Assembly (NCBI GenBank): GCA_036376245.1
Contig: DASVAS010000007.1
Span: 310,001 to 374,000, forward strand
Source of the DNA: DATARR01 sp036376245
GTDB lineage: Bacteria > Acidobacteriota > Thermoanaerobaculia > Multivoradales > UBA5704
DNA: 64,000 nucleotides
Reading direction: 5' to 3'
Below, piece after piece: positions 55,713 through 63,219 of the stretch. Position 1 is the stretch's first letter. Each line of letters starts with the position of its first letter. The translations under genes were made by a program, and so were the position numbers. The notes under the pieces are model-generated. The model saw only the letters and a list, made by a program, of their open reading frames with translations, was not told the DNA's origin and did no database searches.

Positions 55713-56537
55713 ATGATGGTTCATCTCCTCGACGGTACCTACGAGCTGTTCCGTCACTTCTACGGCCAACGCCGCTTCAATCAGGGCAAGGACGCGCCTT
55801 TCGGGGCGGTCGCCGGCGTGCTGCATACGGTGCTGGAGATGATCGAGAAGGGGGCGACGCATCTCGGCGTGGCGACCGACCACGTCATCGAGTCGTTCCG
55901 GAACCGTCTCTGGCCCGGCTACAAGACGGCGCAGGGCGTCGAGCGCGCGCTCCTCGCGCAGTTCCACCCGCTGGAAGAGGCCCTCGCCGCCATGGGCGTC
56001 GCCGTCTGGCCGATGATCGAGCTCGAGGCGGACGACGCGCTCGCCTCCGCCGCCCGGATCGCCTCGGCCCAGGAAGACGTGCAGAAGGTCTGCATCTGGA
56101 CACCCGACAAGGATCTGGCCCAGTGCGTCCGCGGCGACCGGGTGGTGCAGGTCGACCGCCGTGGGAACAAGATCTTCACGGAGGATGGAGTCCGCGAAAA
56201 GTTCGGAGTCGCCCCCGGCCTGATCCCCGATTTCCTCGCTCTGGTCGGCGATGCCGCGGACGGCTATCCAGGCATTCCCGGCATCGGCCCCAAGACGGCG
56301 GAACGGCTCCTCAACCGTTACGGCGTCATCGAGAGCTTTCCCCAGGATGTCTTGCCGGAACATCGCGACCTGGCGCTGCGCTTCAAGGACCTGGCGACGC
56401 TGCGGACCGACGCGCCCCTCTTCCGCGAAGTGGACGAGCTGCGTTGGCGCGGCCCCACCCCGACGTTCGCGGCCTACGCGGAGCGCCTGAAAGACGCTCG
56501 CCTGCTGCAGCGCTGCCTCGGCGCCCCGATGGCCTGA
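55713..56537 (+). CDS. 5'-3' exonuclease / flap endonuclease domain protein
   Basis: 274-aa stand-alone FEN-type nuclease like the N-terminal domain of DNA polymerase I. It keeps acidic metal-site residues: HLLDGTYELFR, MIELEADDALASAA, TPDKDLAQCV, LALVGDAADGYPGIPGIGPKTAERLL (helix-hairpin-helix). Expected to trim flaps or RNA primers. Begins at ATGATG, so Met1 or Met2 may be used. A palindrome immediately after the stop may terminate it. Confidence 0.9.
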   Translation: MMVHLLDGTYELFRHFYGQRRFNQGKDAPFGAVAGVLHTVLEMIEKGATHLGVATDHVIESFRNRLWPGYKTAQGVERALLAQFHPLEEALAAMGVAVWPMIELEADDALASAARIASAQEDVQKVCIWTPDKDLAQCVRGDRVVQVDRRGNKIFTEDGVREKFGVAPGLIPDFLALVGDAADGYPGIPGIGPKTAERLLNRYGVIESFPQDVLPEHRDLALRFKDLATLRTDAPLFREVDELRWRGPTPTFAAYAERLKDARLLQRCLGAPMA

Positions 56538-56546
56538 CGAAACGTG

Positions 56547-56576
56547 CCCCGCCCGGGCATTTATGCCCGGGCGGGG
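56547..56576. repeat. Third copy of the GCCCGGGCAT-type REP palindrome
   Basis: Perfect palindrome with arms CCCCGCCCGGGCAT and its complement around a central TT, the same 22-nt core as the copies at 4359 and 4443 and sharing the GCGGGGGC flank with the latter. It lies in the 58-nt gap between convergent genes and could serve as a bidirectional terminator. Confidence 0.75.
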
Positions 56577-56595
56577 GCGCTGTCTCAGAAATCCT

Positions 56596-58149
56596 TCACT
56601 GAAGCGGTTCCCTGCGCAAGACCCGTCCCGGCTTTTGCCCGGTCGCCGCGCCGTTCATGAACACGGCCCGGCCGTTCACCCAGACGCGCTCGATGCCCTT
56701 GGCGAGCGCGTGCGGATCGGACGTCGTCGCGCGGTCGATCACCGTGGCGGGATCGAAGAGCACGAGGTCGGCGTAGGCGCCGGGGACGAGGCGGCCCCGG
56801 TCCTTGAGGCCGGTGTGGTCGGCGGCGAGCGAGGTCATCTTGCGCACGGCTTCCTCCAGGCGCAGCACCCCGCGCTCGCGCACGTAGACCCCGAGGACGC
56901 GCGGAAAGGCCCCGAAGCCGCGCGGATGCCGGCCGTCGAGCTCGCCGTCGGTGCAGAGATTGGTGTGCGGCCAGGCGAGGAGCCGTTCGAGATCCCCCTC
57001 CACCATGCTCGTGGCGATCACGCTCTCGACGCTCTCCTTCCCCTGCCGGCGCAGCGCCTCGGCGTCCCGGATGAGCGCCACCAGCGTCACCTCGGGCGCC
57101 TCCTTGCGCTCCCTCGCGATGTCGGCCACGGTGCGGCCCGCGTAGGAGGGATTGGGAAGATAGCGGCCGAGCAGCAATCCTTCGGCCGGCGCGATCTCGG
57201 CGATCACCTGCCGGGCGACCTCCAGGTTCTCGAAGTCGCGATCGGGGAACAGCACGGTGAGCGACGAGTGCCAGTAGAGATAGGGATAGATGTCGGCCGT
57301 GACGTCGATCCCCTCCGCCCGCGCCCGGTCGAGCAGCGCCAGCAGTTTGGGCGCCTCGCCCCAGAGCTGCCGCATGGCCAGCTTGACGTGCGAGATCTGC
57401 ACGGGGAGCTTCGCCTCCCGGCCGATGGCGAGGATCTCGTCGATCGCCTCCCAGAATCGCCGGTCCTCGCTGCGGATGTGACTGATGTAACGGCCGCGGT
57501 ACCGGGCCGCCACCTTGGCCAGATCCATCAGCTCGGCGCGGGTCGAATAGATCCCCGGGTCGTACTCCAGCCCGCTCGACAGGCCCAGGGCCCCCGCCTC
57601 GAGGTCGCGCTCGAGCAGGCGCGACATCGCGGCCACCTCCTCGGCGGTGGCCGCGCGGCGGAAGTCGCCGCCCAGGACCTTCTCGCGCAGCGTACCGTGG
57701 CCCGAGTATGAGGCCACGTTCACCGCCGCCGGAGCGCGCTCCAGACGCGCGAAGAAATCGCTCAACGGGAAGGACGATCCGCCGTCCTGTCCGCCCACCA
57801 CGGTGGTGATCCCCTGGCTCACCGCGCCGAGCGCCTCCGGCATCTCGGCCAGGTCCCCGGTGGCATGAGAGTGCGTGTCGATGAACCCTGGCGCGAGGAC
57901 GAGCCCCTTGGCGTCGAGCACCGTCTCTCCCGGGACCGGCTCCATCTCCCCCACCGCCACGATCCGGTCTCCGGCGATCCGCAGGCTCCCCATCCGCGCC
58001 GGAGTCCCGGAGCCGTCCACCAGGCGGGCGTTCACGATCCGCAGCGTCTCGGAGACGGCGGGAGGCGAGGAAGGTTCCGAGACCCCGAAGAGAACGGAGG
58101 CGACGAGCAACCCAAAGCCGAACGATTGGACGCGGCGAGAAAGGTTCAT
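56596..58149 (-). CDS. Exported N-acyl-D-amino-acid deacylase-like amidohydrolase
   Basis: 517 aa. N-terminal hydrophobic signal region. Amidohydrolase fold: LAPGFIDTHSHATGDL (metal HxH), QISHVKLAM, YISHIRSEDRRF and a C-terminal DLVLFDPATV. Where typical D-aminoacylases have Asn-Cys-Gly as a metal-cysteine block after VTTVV, this protein reads GITTVVGGQDGGSS, with Asp in place of Cys. It could act on N-acyl-D-amino acids or dipeptides in the periplasm. ATG at 58149. Confidence 0.85.
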   Translation of the reverse strand: MNLSRRVQSFGFGLLVASVLFGVSEPSSPPAVSETLRIVNARLVDGSGTPARMGSLRIAGDRIVAVGEMEPVPGETVLDAKGLVLAPGFIDTHSHATGDLAEMPEALGAVSQGITTVVGGQDGGSSFPLSDFFARLERAPAAVNVASYSGHGTLREKVLGGDFRRAATAEEVAAMSRLLERDLEAGALGLSSGLEYDPGIYSTRAELMDLAKVAARYRGRYISHIRSEDRRFWEAIDEILAIGREAKLPVQISHVKLAMRQLWGEAPKLLALLDRARAEGIDVTADIYPYLYWHSSLTVLFPDRDFENLEVARQVIAEIAPAEGLLLGRYLPNPSYAGRTVADIARERKEAPEVTLVALIRDAEALRRQGKESVESVIATSMVEGDLERLLAWPHTNLCTDGELDGRHPRGFGAFPRVLGVYVRERGVLRLEEAVRKMTSLAADHTGLKDRGRLVPGAYADLVLFDPATVIDRATTSDPHALAKGIERVWVNGRAVFMNGAATGQKPGRVLRREPLQ

Positions 58150-58197
58150 GGCGTGGATTTTATAGGGGATCAGGAAGAAGAGCGCGGTCGTCGAGGA

Positions 58198-58794
58198 CTA
58201 CGCCTTGCGGACTGGGTAGCGCAGGTGTGTAACGCCGACGCCCGGGATCACCGTCGGGTCGCCAAGGATGGCGGGCATGCCGGCGAGGTGGTCGAAAAGT
58301 CGCACTCCGGAGCCAAGAAGAACCGCCGCGACATCGACGTGGATTTCGTCGAGGAGGCCGGCATTCAGGAACTGCTGGATGGTGTCAGCGCCGTGGACCC
58401 CGACGGACTTTCCGCCGGCGGCGGCTTTGGCCTGGTTCACGGCGCTCTCGATGCCATCGGTCACGAAGTGGACCGTCGAGTCGGGTCGCGGCCATCCGGC
58501 GGGGATGTGGTGAGTGAGGACGAACGCTGGGCCCCAAGCGTGATTTCCGCCCCAGCCCTGGGCGACTTCGAAAGTGCGTCGACCGGTAAGCACGGCACCA
58601 AGCTCGGACCAGAGACCGCGAAGGTGCTCGGCGCTCGGCCCGGACACCTTGAACGTCATGGGGTCCGACCCTCCGGTGTGGAATTCGACATCCCCCGAGT
58701 TGAAGTACCAGTCGAACACTTCGGCCACGCCATCGTTGAGGTCGGCGACGTAGCCGTCGAGCGACATGGACATGATTGCGACAACCTTCGACAT
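58198..58794 (-). CDS. Dihydrofolate-reductase-fold RibD-C-like protein
   Basis: 198 aa of the RibD C-terminal/DHFR-like family: VVAIMSMSLDGYVADLNDG at the start, AVLTGRRTFEVAQGW, FVLTHHIPAGW and GVHGADTIQQFLNAGLLDEIHVDV near the end. Such proteins bind NADPH, but whether this one reduces a pterin, riboflavin precursor or other substrate is not known. Confidence 0.88.
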   Translation of the reverse strand: MSKVVAIMSMSLDGYVADLNDGVAEVFDWYFNSGDVEFHTGGSDPMTFKVSGPSAEHLRGLWSELGAVLTGRRTFEVAQGWGGNHAWGPAFVLTHHIPAGWPRPDSTVHFVTDGIESAVNQAKAAAGGKSVGVHGADTIQQFLNAGLLDEIHVDVAAVLLGSGVRLFDHLAGMPAILGDPTVIPGVGVTHLRYPVRKA

Positions 58795-58968
58795 TGCGAT
58801 GTTCCTTTCGAGGGCTGGTGACTGCGTTCAGGGGATCGCGCGCTGTCCTCTCGGATTGTCGGCCCAGCGCTCAGTAAGTGAGCGGCGGGGCCGCATTATA
58901 GCGCGGTATCCGTCCGCTCGACCTTAGGGTTGGCTTTTTCCTTATCAGCTGCTCGCCACGTTTCTATC

Positions 58969-59508
58969 TCAACGCTCTATCGTGATGACCGCGCTATAGG
59001 AACCTGAGTTGTCGGACCAGTCGAGGTGGTCATTGATCCCTAAAAATAACCTTCCACTATCAGCTGAGATCATAGTTCTATTCGAGCCCACTACAAACGG
59101 TCGCCCATTTAGTCCGATCTTCCCAATTAGAGTCCCATATCTTGAGTTCGGCGCAGTACACTCGGAGTCACAATCATAGCCTTGACCGTCCGGACCGGAA
59201 GCGTCACCGTAGAGCATTGTAGCCGCCCGGCCGCTTGCTTGAAAAGTGACGTACTCTCCTTGAACCAAGCTTATTCCGGTGTCAACCCACTGGTCCAATG
59301 AAGATACCACCCTATTGAAGCTCTCGCTTTGGGGAACATGGGGGCGCTCCGGAAGTGACACAGGAACTGGAGGTGATTTCGGTACATCGTAGAGCTTGTT
59401 CGGTGGCGCAGGAGATGCCTCCTGCTTAAAACGGCCTTCACCCACAATCACAGCCACAATGACCCCTGCAACAACAGCAATGAGCAGCGATACTAATGAA
59501 CTTTTCAC
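58969..59508 (-). CDS. Membrane-anchored LecA/PA-IL-like lectin-domain protein
   Basis: 179 aa. An N-terminal hydrophobic segment (LLIAVVAGVIVAVIVG) anchors it. After a Pro-rich linker, residues ~70-178 have the PA-IL-like beta-sandwich pattern: WVDTGISLVQGEYVTFQASG, GPDGQGYDC, GTLIGKIGLNGRPFVVGSN and GRLFLGINDHLDWSDNSGSY. The Ca-binding loop residues DHLDWSDNSG resemble the galactose lectin. Sugar binding is likely but unproven. The start is a GTG at 59508 with GGAG upstream. Confidence 0.72.
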   Translation of the reverse strand: MKSSLVSLLIAVVAGVIVAVIVGEGRFKQEASPAPPNKLYDVPKSPPVPVSLPERPHVPQSESFNRVVSSLDQWVDTGISLVQGEYVTFQASGRAATMLYGDASGPDGQGYDCDSECTAPNSRYGTLIGKIGLNGRPFVVGSNRTMISADSGRLFLGINDHLDWSDNSGSYSAVITIER

Positions 59509-59785
59509 TGTTAGCTCCCAGGCTGGTGTCCTAGTTTCCCGAGAGACGTATGCTCCACTCGACTGCCGGCAGCCGGCAGCAACGCCTTGGGCCTAACCGC
59601 GCGGCGCCGTGCCAGCGGTGTCGTCTGGTTGAGGCCCAGTGGTTGGTGCAGGCAGTCCCTGCGCCGCTTGGAAACTAAGACAGAGGCGATCATCTCGCTC
59701 CCAGCGTGCTCCTTACGCGGGCTGTTGAATAAAGACAGCCCCTACGGACCGTCTACCCCTTGACGACCGGGGGGCCTCACTGTCT

Positions 59786-60541
59786 CTAGAGCGATCTTCG
59801 ATCCGCCGTAATGATTTTCCCAGAGAATAGGACGGCGTGGAGTTCTGCTGACTCGGCGCCATGCTCGTCCTCCTCAACTGACGCAAGCCAGAACCAAGGC
59901 GGCTTGCAGCGACACTGATGTCCATGATCATTCGGGTCGTCCTCTGGCGGAGAGAGCATTTCGCCACAAGTTAAGCACTTCACGTGAAATCTCCCGCAGC
60001 GATCGCACTTGCCGACGTAGTGGACGAAGGAGAGACATGCCAGCTCTTGCAAACCTGATCCGCCAATGTTCCGTAGATGTGTCGAGATTTCGGGATATCC
60101 GTCCCAAAAGACACGACCGTTCTTGCACCGTGGCTTCATACACTTGGGCCAACTCGAAGGGTCGAAGTCTCCAAGGCGATCCAGTGGAACGAGACGAATT
60201 GATATGGCGGACTGCGCTCTTCGCTCTGCAGCCTTTGTGTGGCCGCTTGGACATACAAGGTAGCCATGCGTAGCGCCAACGTCCTCCATCATGCCCCGGA
60301 ACTCTTCTACGTCCTTGACATCGATCTTCCGCGCTCTCTTCTTGGCGTCCACGATAATGCGGCGGGAGTTGTCTGAATCATGACGGAAATCAATCAGAAC
60401 ATCGATCTGCCTCTTCCTTTTGCTAACGTTTCCAACGATTCGCGCATTCGGGGTTACACAGTATTCTGTGGATAGTTGATCAGCAATCATGCGAGCAACC
60501 ATGCGTTCGTAGAGCTCCCAATCGCGCGACGTTTGGTTCAT
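59786..60541 (-). CDS. PD-(D/E)xK nuclease-like protein with C-terminal Cys motifs
   Basis: 251 aa. The N-terminal domain has the nuclease core: KRKRQIDVLIDF, then RRIIVDAKKR, matching an acidic-D...(D)AK active site (Mrr/Hjc-like), with VEEFRGMMEDVGATHGYLVC. The C-terminal half contains several Cys pairs (CDRCGRF, CLTCGEML, CRCKPPW) that could bind zinc. No methylase or other restriction gene is adjacent, so it could be a solitary defence nuclease, a Type IV-like enzyme or an accessory. Codon usage is less GC-rich than in neighbours. Confidence 0.72.
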   Translation of the reverse strand: MNQTSRDWELYERMVARMIADQLSTEYCVTPNARIVGNVSKRKRQIDVLIDFRHDSDNSRRIIVDAKKRARKIDVKDVEEFRGMMEDVGATHGYLVCPSGHTKAAERRAQSAISIRLVPLDRLGDFDPSSWPKCMKPRCKNGRVFWDGYPEISTHLRNIGGSGLQELACLSFVHYVGKCDRCGRFHVKCLTCGEMLSPPEDDPNDHGHQCRCKPPWFWLASVEEDEHGAESAELHAVLFSGKIITADRRSL

Positions 60542-60647
60542 ATCAAAACCTTAGTAACTCCAACGGCTAAGGCCGCCGAACGTTGCACCCCCTCACCGGC
60601 AGCGCAGATGTCCGGTGCAGGGGTGGGCTCGGCGACGCCCCATCGGC

Positions 60648-61412
60648 TTAGTTTACCTCGAACCCTGAGCCATCTGCCCTCCAAACCAGGCAGCGAACCA
60701 GCCCAGCAGTTGCACCTCGAACTTTCGGATACAAGACATGGCGATACACCGTCTTTTTTGGGGGATCTTCGAGGTCAACCTCAATAGGCGCATCACCAAC
60801 AGCGGCAAGATTAAATTTGCCAGAAGAATTCAACACGCCGGCACTCCTTCTTCCCTCTTGGATGACACTAATGTTCCAAGAATCCAAAGGGATTGCATCT
60901 CCTTCGTCATCATCTTCATGGGCTGCAAAGAACTCTAACGTCAAGAAAGGTCCTCCCGCCTCGATCTCGGCAATTCCAGGTGGGTAGACGAGGTACTCTT
61001 TGTCAACGTAGAACCAGTTCATTCGGGTTGCCTCGACTGCAACCGTCGTCTCGGCATCCTGAGATTCTCCAAATTGCGCACCCAGAACGATCTTGTCTCG
61101 AAGCGACTCCTCCACATCTGAAATTTCAAATCGAGTGTCCCGAAAATTGGCGGCAAAACCAAAGATAGGTGCGCCGGTCTTGCTGAATGCGTCGAGGAGA
61201 TAAGGGCTGTCTCCCACTGGGGCGATTTCCCCATCTTTACTCGCTAGCCGAAAGATAGAAGTATCCTTGCCCTCCAGAGGACTAGGTGAAGCAACATCTC
61301 GATAGTCCTTCGAGCCTGGGTCAGTCGGACCATCGGCCTTGTTAGGAGGAGACTCCTCGCAAGCAGTAACAGCAAGTACTATTAGTATGAGGTGCGCAAG
61401 CCCATATTTCAT
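60648..61412 (-). CDS. Lipoprotein of unknown function
   Basis: 254 aa. Signal with lipobox VTAC near residue 18 (LAHLILIVLAVTAC). The rest is acidic and beta-rich and matches no family I know. I chose the ATG at 61412 because the signal begins there; a GTG nine codons upstream would spoil it. Base composition is lower in GC than the window average, like the nuclease and lectin genes beside it. Confidence 0.65.
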   Translation of the reverse strand: MKYGLAHLILIVLAVTACEESPPNKADGPTDPGSKDYRDVASPSPLEGKDTSIFRLASKDGEIAPVGDSPYLLDAFSKTGAPIFGFAANFRDTRFEISDVEESLRDKIVLGAQFGESQDAETTVAVEATRMNWFYVDKEYLVYPPGIAEIEAGGPFLTLEFFAAHEDDDEGDAIPLDSWNISVIQEGRRSAGVLNSSGKFNLAAVGDAPIEVDLEDPPKKTVYRHVLYPKVRGATAGLVRCLVWRADGSGFEVN

Positions 61413-62478
61413 GGTCTCGTCCCCCAGTGCTCTCACCATACTACCGCGGCTTATTCAAGTGCCCAACGCCGAACGTTTAGGGGTTTATCCGACATCCTCC
61501 CTGGCAAGCCCCTCACAGTCCTCCACACTGCAAGGCGAGGATGTTGGATAGACCTCCTGGTTGAACGAAATCGCGGCGGAGTCTGAAACCGGCGTCTATA
61601 GAGAGTCAATCCGCAGGAAGGCGACGCGGCACAAGCGCTGACTCCTCCTCGAACGTCTCGAAACGAGTTGTCGCCGCTCCGTTAACGCCTCCTCCAAGAG
61701 CCTGCCGCCTCCACCATGCCCCCGCCGCAGCAGTTTCGTTTGCTCGATTGTACCGCAGATTGGCAAGAGGACGCACGGGTCCCAGTTCTCGACCCAAGAG
61801 CGGCACGTGGAACAGCTGTCCGCCGATCTCCTTAGAGCACCTAACAAAACCTGCGAAGACCGGCCCAAAGGGCCGGGAGAACTCGCCCAGGGATGAAGAC
61901 GCAGGTCGGGAAGAGGGAGCATCAAAGCGGCCTGAAGGGCCGCGAGAACCTAGGCTGAATAGAAGTTGAGCTGATCCCGGCAGAGATTCTCGCGACCCTT
62001 CAGGCCGCTGAAATCTATGGGGCTTTCTTACCCCAGGGCATCGGCCTTCGGCCTCAGCCCTGGGCTAGTTCTCCCGACCCTTTGGGCCGGTTTTGTTAGA
62101 TGCTCTTAAGGATCTGTGACTTATATTGCCTGGGCCGCCTTCGTGCCGGGAATGCTTACCGACAAAGTGTGTCGTGTAAGCGGAAGACGCAAAGACGACA
62201 ATGTCTCTCGTGATAGCGAGAGAGCGTCGAGCCGACTCTTCACACCGCAGCCCTCGCAGTTGAGCACATGTGCATAGATCATTACCGAATCCTCGAAAGA
62301 CGATCCGCTCAGGACAGGGCTTGACCGCGGCATCCGTTGGTAGTCTACTGAACACGTTGTTTCCGTAGCGTTGCCTTCGGCAGCGCACAGTCACCGTCGA
62401 GAGGCGCTGCAGCGGATCGAATCCGCCACGCTCGACGGTGGCTCAAACGGTAAGGGCGCCTCTTCATGAGGTCGCCCT
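61413..62478. other. 1066-nt region without a supported gene, contains a nested palindrome
   Basis: No gene is supported. Short frames on both strands fall mostly in repeat sequence. A nested inverted-repeat element occupies 61831-62109. The remainder (61413-61830 and 62110-62478) shows no recognisable structure. Confidence 0.45.
61831..62109. repeat. Nested palindromic element, about 280 nt
   Basis: Outer ends CTTAGAGCACCTAACAAAACC (61831) and a near reverse complement ending at 62109 frame several inner stems: CGGCCCAAAGGGCCGG with GACCCTTTGGGCCGG, GCCCAGGG with CCCTGGGC, GCGGCCTGAAGGGCCGCGAGAA with TTCTCGCGACCCTTCAGGCCGC. Arms converge around a central loop, giving a long cruciform-like structure. 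No ORF is plausible inside it. Confidence 0.75.
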
Positions 62479-63210
62479 ATGCTTTCCTCCCGGAATCGCA
62501 GGCAGGTCGGTCGTGTCTTGGGATTGTGGCGTTACCCGGTCAAATCCATGGGTGCCGAGGAGCTGGCGGAAGCCGAGGTCTCCTGGCATGGCCTTGCCGG
62601 TGACCGCCGCTGGGCCTTCATCCGAAACGGCGTAGCCCACAGCGGGTTCCCCTGGCTCACGCTCCGTGACCGAGGGGACTTGAATCACTATCGCCCATCG
62701 TTCGTCGAGCCGGCTCGGCCCGACCAGTCGCCGACGGTCGTACGGACTCCTTCGGGAGCCATCTTCGACATCGCGGACCCGGCGCTCGGGGCAGAGATCT
62801 GCCCGGCCGGAGCACGGGTGATCAAGCAGAACCGCGGCATCTTCGACACCTTCCCGCTGTCCCTGATTACGACCCAGACGATCGCCCGGCTCGGCGAGAT
62901 CGTCGGCGTCCCGCTCGATGTCCGGCGTTTTCGCCCCAACATCCTGGTGGAAGCGGCCGAGGAGGCGCCGTTCGCCGAGGACGGCTGGGTGGGTTGCGTC
63001 CTGCGCATCGGCGGCCTGCGGATGCGCGTCGACAAGCGCGACGGCCGCTGCGTCGTCATCACCATCGATCCCGTGACGACGGAGCGCAACCCGGCGATCC
63101 TGCGCGCGGTCGCTCGCGATCGTCAGGGTTTCCTCGGCGTCTACGGCTCGATCGTGGAGCCAGGGCGCATCGCGGTGGACGATCCCGTGCTCGTCGAGTC
63201 TCCAGCGTGA
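62479..63210 (+). CDS. MOSC-domain protein
   Basis: 243 aa of the MOSC family: N-terminal beta-barrel domain starting LGLWRYPVKSMGAEEL, then LAGDRRWAFIR and a C-terminal MOSC core RFRPNILVE, with the conserved Cys in DGRCVVITIDPVT that ligates molybdenum in characterised relatives. Such proteins reduce N-hydroxylated compounds or form part of molybdoenzymes. No partner is encoded nearby. Start ATG at 62479. Confidence 0.88.
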   Translation: MLSSRNRRQVGRVLGLWRYPVKSMGAEELAEAEVSWHGLAGDRRWAFIRNGVAHSGFPWLTLRDRGDLNHYRPSFVEPARPDQSPTVVRTPSGAIFDIADPALGAEICPAGARVIKQNRGIFDTFPLSLITTQTIARLGEIVGVPLDVRRFRPNILVEAAEEAPFAEDGWVGCVLRIGGLRMRVDKRDGRCVVITIDPVTTERNPAILRAVARDRQGFLGVYGSIVEPGRIAVDDPVLVESPA

Positions 63211-63219
63211 TCCTGCCCC

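Noticed and set aside
59589..59636. Palindrome GCCTAACC ... GGTTGAGGC, reminiscent of an integron attC site; neighbouring genes are all on one strand.
   Set aside because: The right half does not fit GTTRRRY exactly, no further convincing attC sites occur at the other gene junctions and no integrase is present.
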